From CAYLLN01 sp036496265 (GTDB taxonomy: Bacteria; Planctomycetota; Planctomycetia; Pirellulales; Pirellulaceae): a DNA stretch of 33,896 bases. Within the stretch, counting starts at the first letter, position 1; each line of letters starts with the position of its first letter. The stretch lies in assembly GCA_036496265.1 (NCBI GenBank), contig DASXLL010000148.1:1-33896 (forward strand), in the 5' to 3' direction. The position numbers were made by a program, and so were the translations under genes. Positions 32,885-33,896 of the stretch are shown here, piece after piece. The notes beneath the pieces were generated by a model, which did not search any database, was not told the origin of the DNA, and worked only from the letters and a program-made list of their open reading frames with translations.

Positions 32885-33160
32885 ATGCGCAGTACGATTC
32901 TCGAAGTTGTGATGCTGATTCTCGTGGTCGTTTTGACCATCGGCTGGTGTATTGATCATCAATCGACTAAAGCGACTGAGTCGCGGACGCTCCGGGTTTA
33001 TGTTGCGATGTCCGCGGAACTCAGCAAGCGCGGAGTTGCCTCTCGACTAATCGGCGACGAAATCGAATTCAGCGAAAACGGGGTCGACTGGAAAAAAGTG
33101 AGCTTATCTAACTCTGACGTAATGAAGCCTTTGGACCGGACGGCTGAGGAACCAAATTAG
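32885..33160 (+). CDS. Small single-pass membrane protein, unknown
   Basis: This 91-residue protein begins MRSTILEVVMLILVVVLTIG, one transmembrane helix. A short soluble domain follows (TLRVYVAMSAELSKRGVAS, GDEIEFSENGVDWKKVSLS), with a polar tail. I do not recognise a family. The ATG at 32885 lies just after a GGCGGGGG stretch that could serve as ribosome binding site; an ATG at 32855 would lengthen it by ten residues. It sits between two decayed transposase ends, so it may be cargo or simply a bystander. Confidence 0.6.
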   Translation: MRSTILEVVMLILVVVLTIGWCIDHQSTKATESRTLRVYVAMSAELSKRGVASRLIGDEIEFSENGVDWKKVSLSNSDVMKPLDRTAEEPN

Positions 33161-33199
33161 GACAGCCCAGCCAACTCGCGTCTAGCTTCCGCTCATTCG

Positions 33200-33355
33200 G
33201 TTTTCATTTGCCAACACGGCAAACGGCATCATGACCGTTAACCTGCACATGGCCTACTACAATTTCCGCTGCGGCCGGGCACGATGAAGGTCACGCCAGC
33301 GGAGGCGGCCGGGCTGACGGGCCATTGCCGGACGTTTGATGAACTGCTGGCGTAG
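33200..33355 (+). pseudogene. Frameshifted remnant of a transposase 3' end (copy B)
   Basis: One frame reads ...SFANTANGIMTVNLHMAYYNFRCGR. After a frame change it continues TMKVTPAEAAGLTGHCRTFDELLA and a stop at 33353-33355. This matches the xLHxxYYNFxRxHxTLRVTPAxAAGLTDHxWxxEELL end of IS1-like DDE transposases as I remember them. No upstream catalytic region or terminal repeat is present, so it is inactive. Confidence 0.6.
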
Positions 33356-33371
33356 TTCGCGAAAAATAGAC

Positions 33372-33779
33372 CTACTGGCCTGGAGTAGTAAACGGCCCCT
33401 TGATCTCCAGGCACAGCTCAACCAATCTGCGCTGCCGCTCCTGTGTTAGGTCGTCTCTGTAGTTATCAGCGCGCAAGTCGGAGAACTCACTGTGCCCTGG
33501 ATCGTCGGGGGTCGGGCGCGGATCAATTGTCATTCCGGCCTGCCTAACGTCAGACGCTCGAAGAACGGCGATGTAGTACGTCTTTCCGGGCTGGCCGAGT
33601 GCCGCTTCTTCGATGGTTTTGTATTTAGCCCTGGACAGCGACACGCCAGTTGTGTCTCGTTTTTTGTGTGGTCCAAAGGCTTGGTCTAGCGGCTTCTGCG
33701 TCTCAAAATCGAACCAGCATTCCGGAACTCTCCGGAAGAGAATTTCGTCGTCGGCAATGGGGTCCAGGCCATTGGCCAC
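33372..33779 (-). CDS. Uncharacterised 135-residue protein
   Basis: I do not recognise this soluble protein. It starts with GTG at 33779 (ANGLDPIADDEILFRRVPEC), with GAGG about nine bases upstream and a stop codon in frame just before, so no longer start exists. Later segments are RDTTGVSLSRAKYKTIEEAA, YYIAVLRASDVRQAGMTIDP, HSEFSDLRADNYRDD and a C-terminal LVELCLEIKGPFT. The mix of conserved-looking charged motifs suggests a real gene. It lies 15 bases after another partial gene on the same strand, so the two are probably an operon pair. Confidence 0.6.
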   Translation of the reverse strand: MANGLDPIADDEILFRRVPECWFDFETQKPLDQAFGPHKKRDTTGVSLSRAKYKTIEEAALGQPGKTYYIAVLRASDVRQAGMTIDPRPTPDDPGHSEFSDLRADNYRDDLTQERQRRLVELCLEIKGPFTTPGQ

Positions 33780-33794
33780 GAGGCCGCCTCACAG

Positions 33795-33896
33795 CTAGTT
33801 GATGCCAGACATGGGCTGCCGAAATATCATCTGAGCCCCATCAAATAGCATGTACTCGACAGACCCATCATCCCAGACGTGAATTACTTCGACTTG
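33795..33896 (-). CDS. Partial gene, C-terminal end only
   Basis: An open frame enters from the right edge and reads QVEVIHVWDDGSVEYMLFDG, AQMIFRQPMSGIN and then TAG (33795-33797). Its strand pattern looks like the beta-rich end of a protein. Only 33 codons are visible, too few to name a family. The stop is 15 bases before the GTG of the next gene on the same strand. Confidence 0.5.
   Translation of the reverse strand, partial: QVEVIHVWDDGSVEYMLFDGAQMIFRQPMSGIN

Overview
The window reads as chromosomal DNA of a planctomycete, most likely in or near the Pirellulales. The evidence is a set of families typical of that group: a cytochrome-like PSCyt1/DUF1549/DUF1553 protein followed by a Tat-exported DUF1501 protein, a secreted DUF1080 protein, a PmoA-like DUF6807 protein, a type I sulfatase, and many GC-rich palindromic repeats between genes. 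No plasmid, phage or CRISPR signature is visible. The only trace of an insertion sequence is a pair of decayed transposase 3' ends near 32.8 and 33.3 kb.

Layout. 1-2.5 kb (minus strand): accD, cut by the window edge and carrying an odd in-frame repeat; a histidine-phosphatase-fold protein without its catalytic residues; scpB. 2.6-3.9 kb (plus): a small basic DUF6496 protein and a metallophosphoesterase. 3.95-6.4 kb (minus): an orphan sugar-type ABC ATPase abutting nusA, with a good terminator after nusA. 6.7-14.2 kb (plus): an Nramp-like transporter with a calcium-loop insertion, a GlnE-like adenylyltransferase whose active sites look eroded, and a secreted six-hairpin-glycosidase-like protein. 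14.2-17.9 kb (minus): a secreted DUF1080 protein, a zinc-ribbon membrane protein, a second membrane protein and a radical SAM enzyme of the COG1964/tetraether-synthase type; the last three overlap by 4 bases each. 18.0-22.2 kb: two uncharacterised small proteins, a two-PDZ exported protein and a GNAT acetyltransferase. 22.6-26.3 kb: dnaA, a DUF6807 protein, rnpA and yidD, an origin-type neighbourhood without rpmH or dnaN. 26.4-32.6 kb: the PSCyt1/DUF1549/DUF1553 plus DUF1501 pair and a sulfatase, exported proteins of the planctomycete surface and polysaccharide-degradation repertoire. 32.7-33.9 kb: transposase remnants, a tiny membrane protein and two unrecognised genes at the edge.

The most distinctive structure is a family of paired palindromes. 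A full copy is about 80 bp: TAGCCGGG, hairpin, CCGGTGA, spacer, TCACCGG, hairpin, CCCGGCTA. Full, half, decayed and nested copies occur at 17.9, 24.1, 25.6, 26.0 and 31.1 kb. One copy encodes the C-terminus of RnpA and another supplies the sulfatase stop codon. Other hairpin families form a five-hairpin cluster at 18.5 kb and a long inverted repeat at 19.5 kb. The other main points of interest are three proteins with familiar folds but missing catalytic or binding residues (the phosphatase, GlnE and the transporter), the calcium-loop insertion, and the radical SAM operon. All functional calls rest on motif reading by eye; no database search was run.
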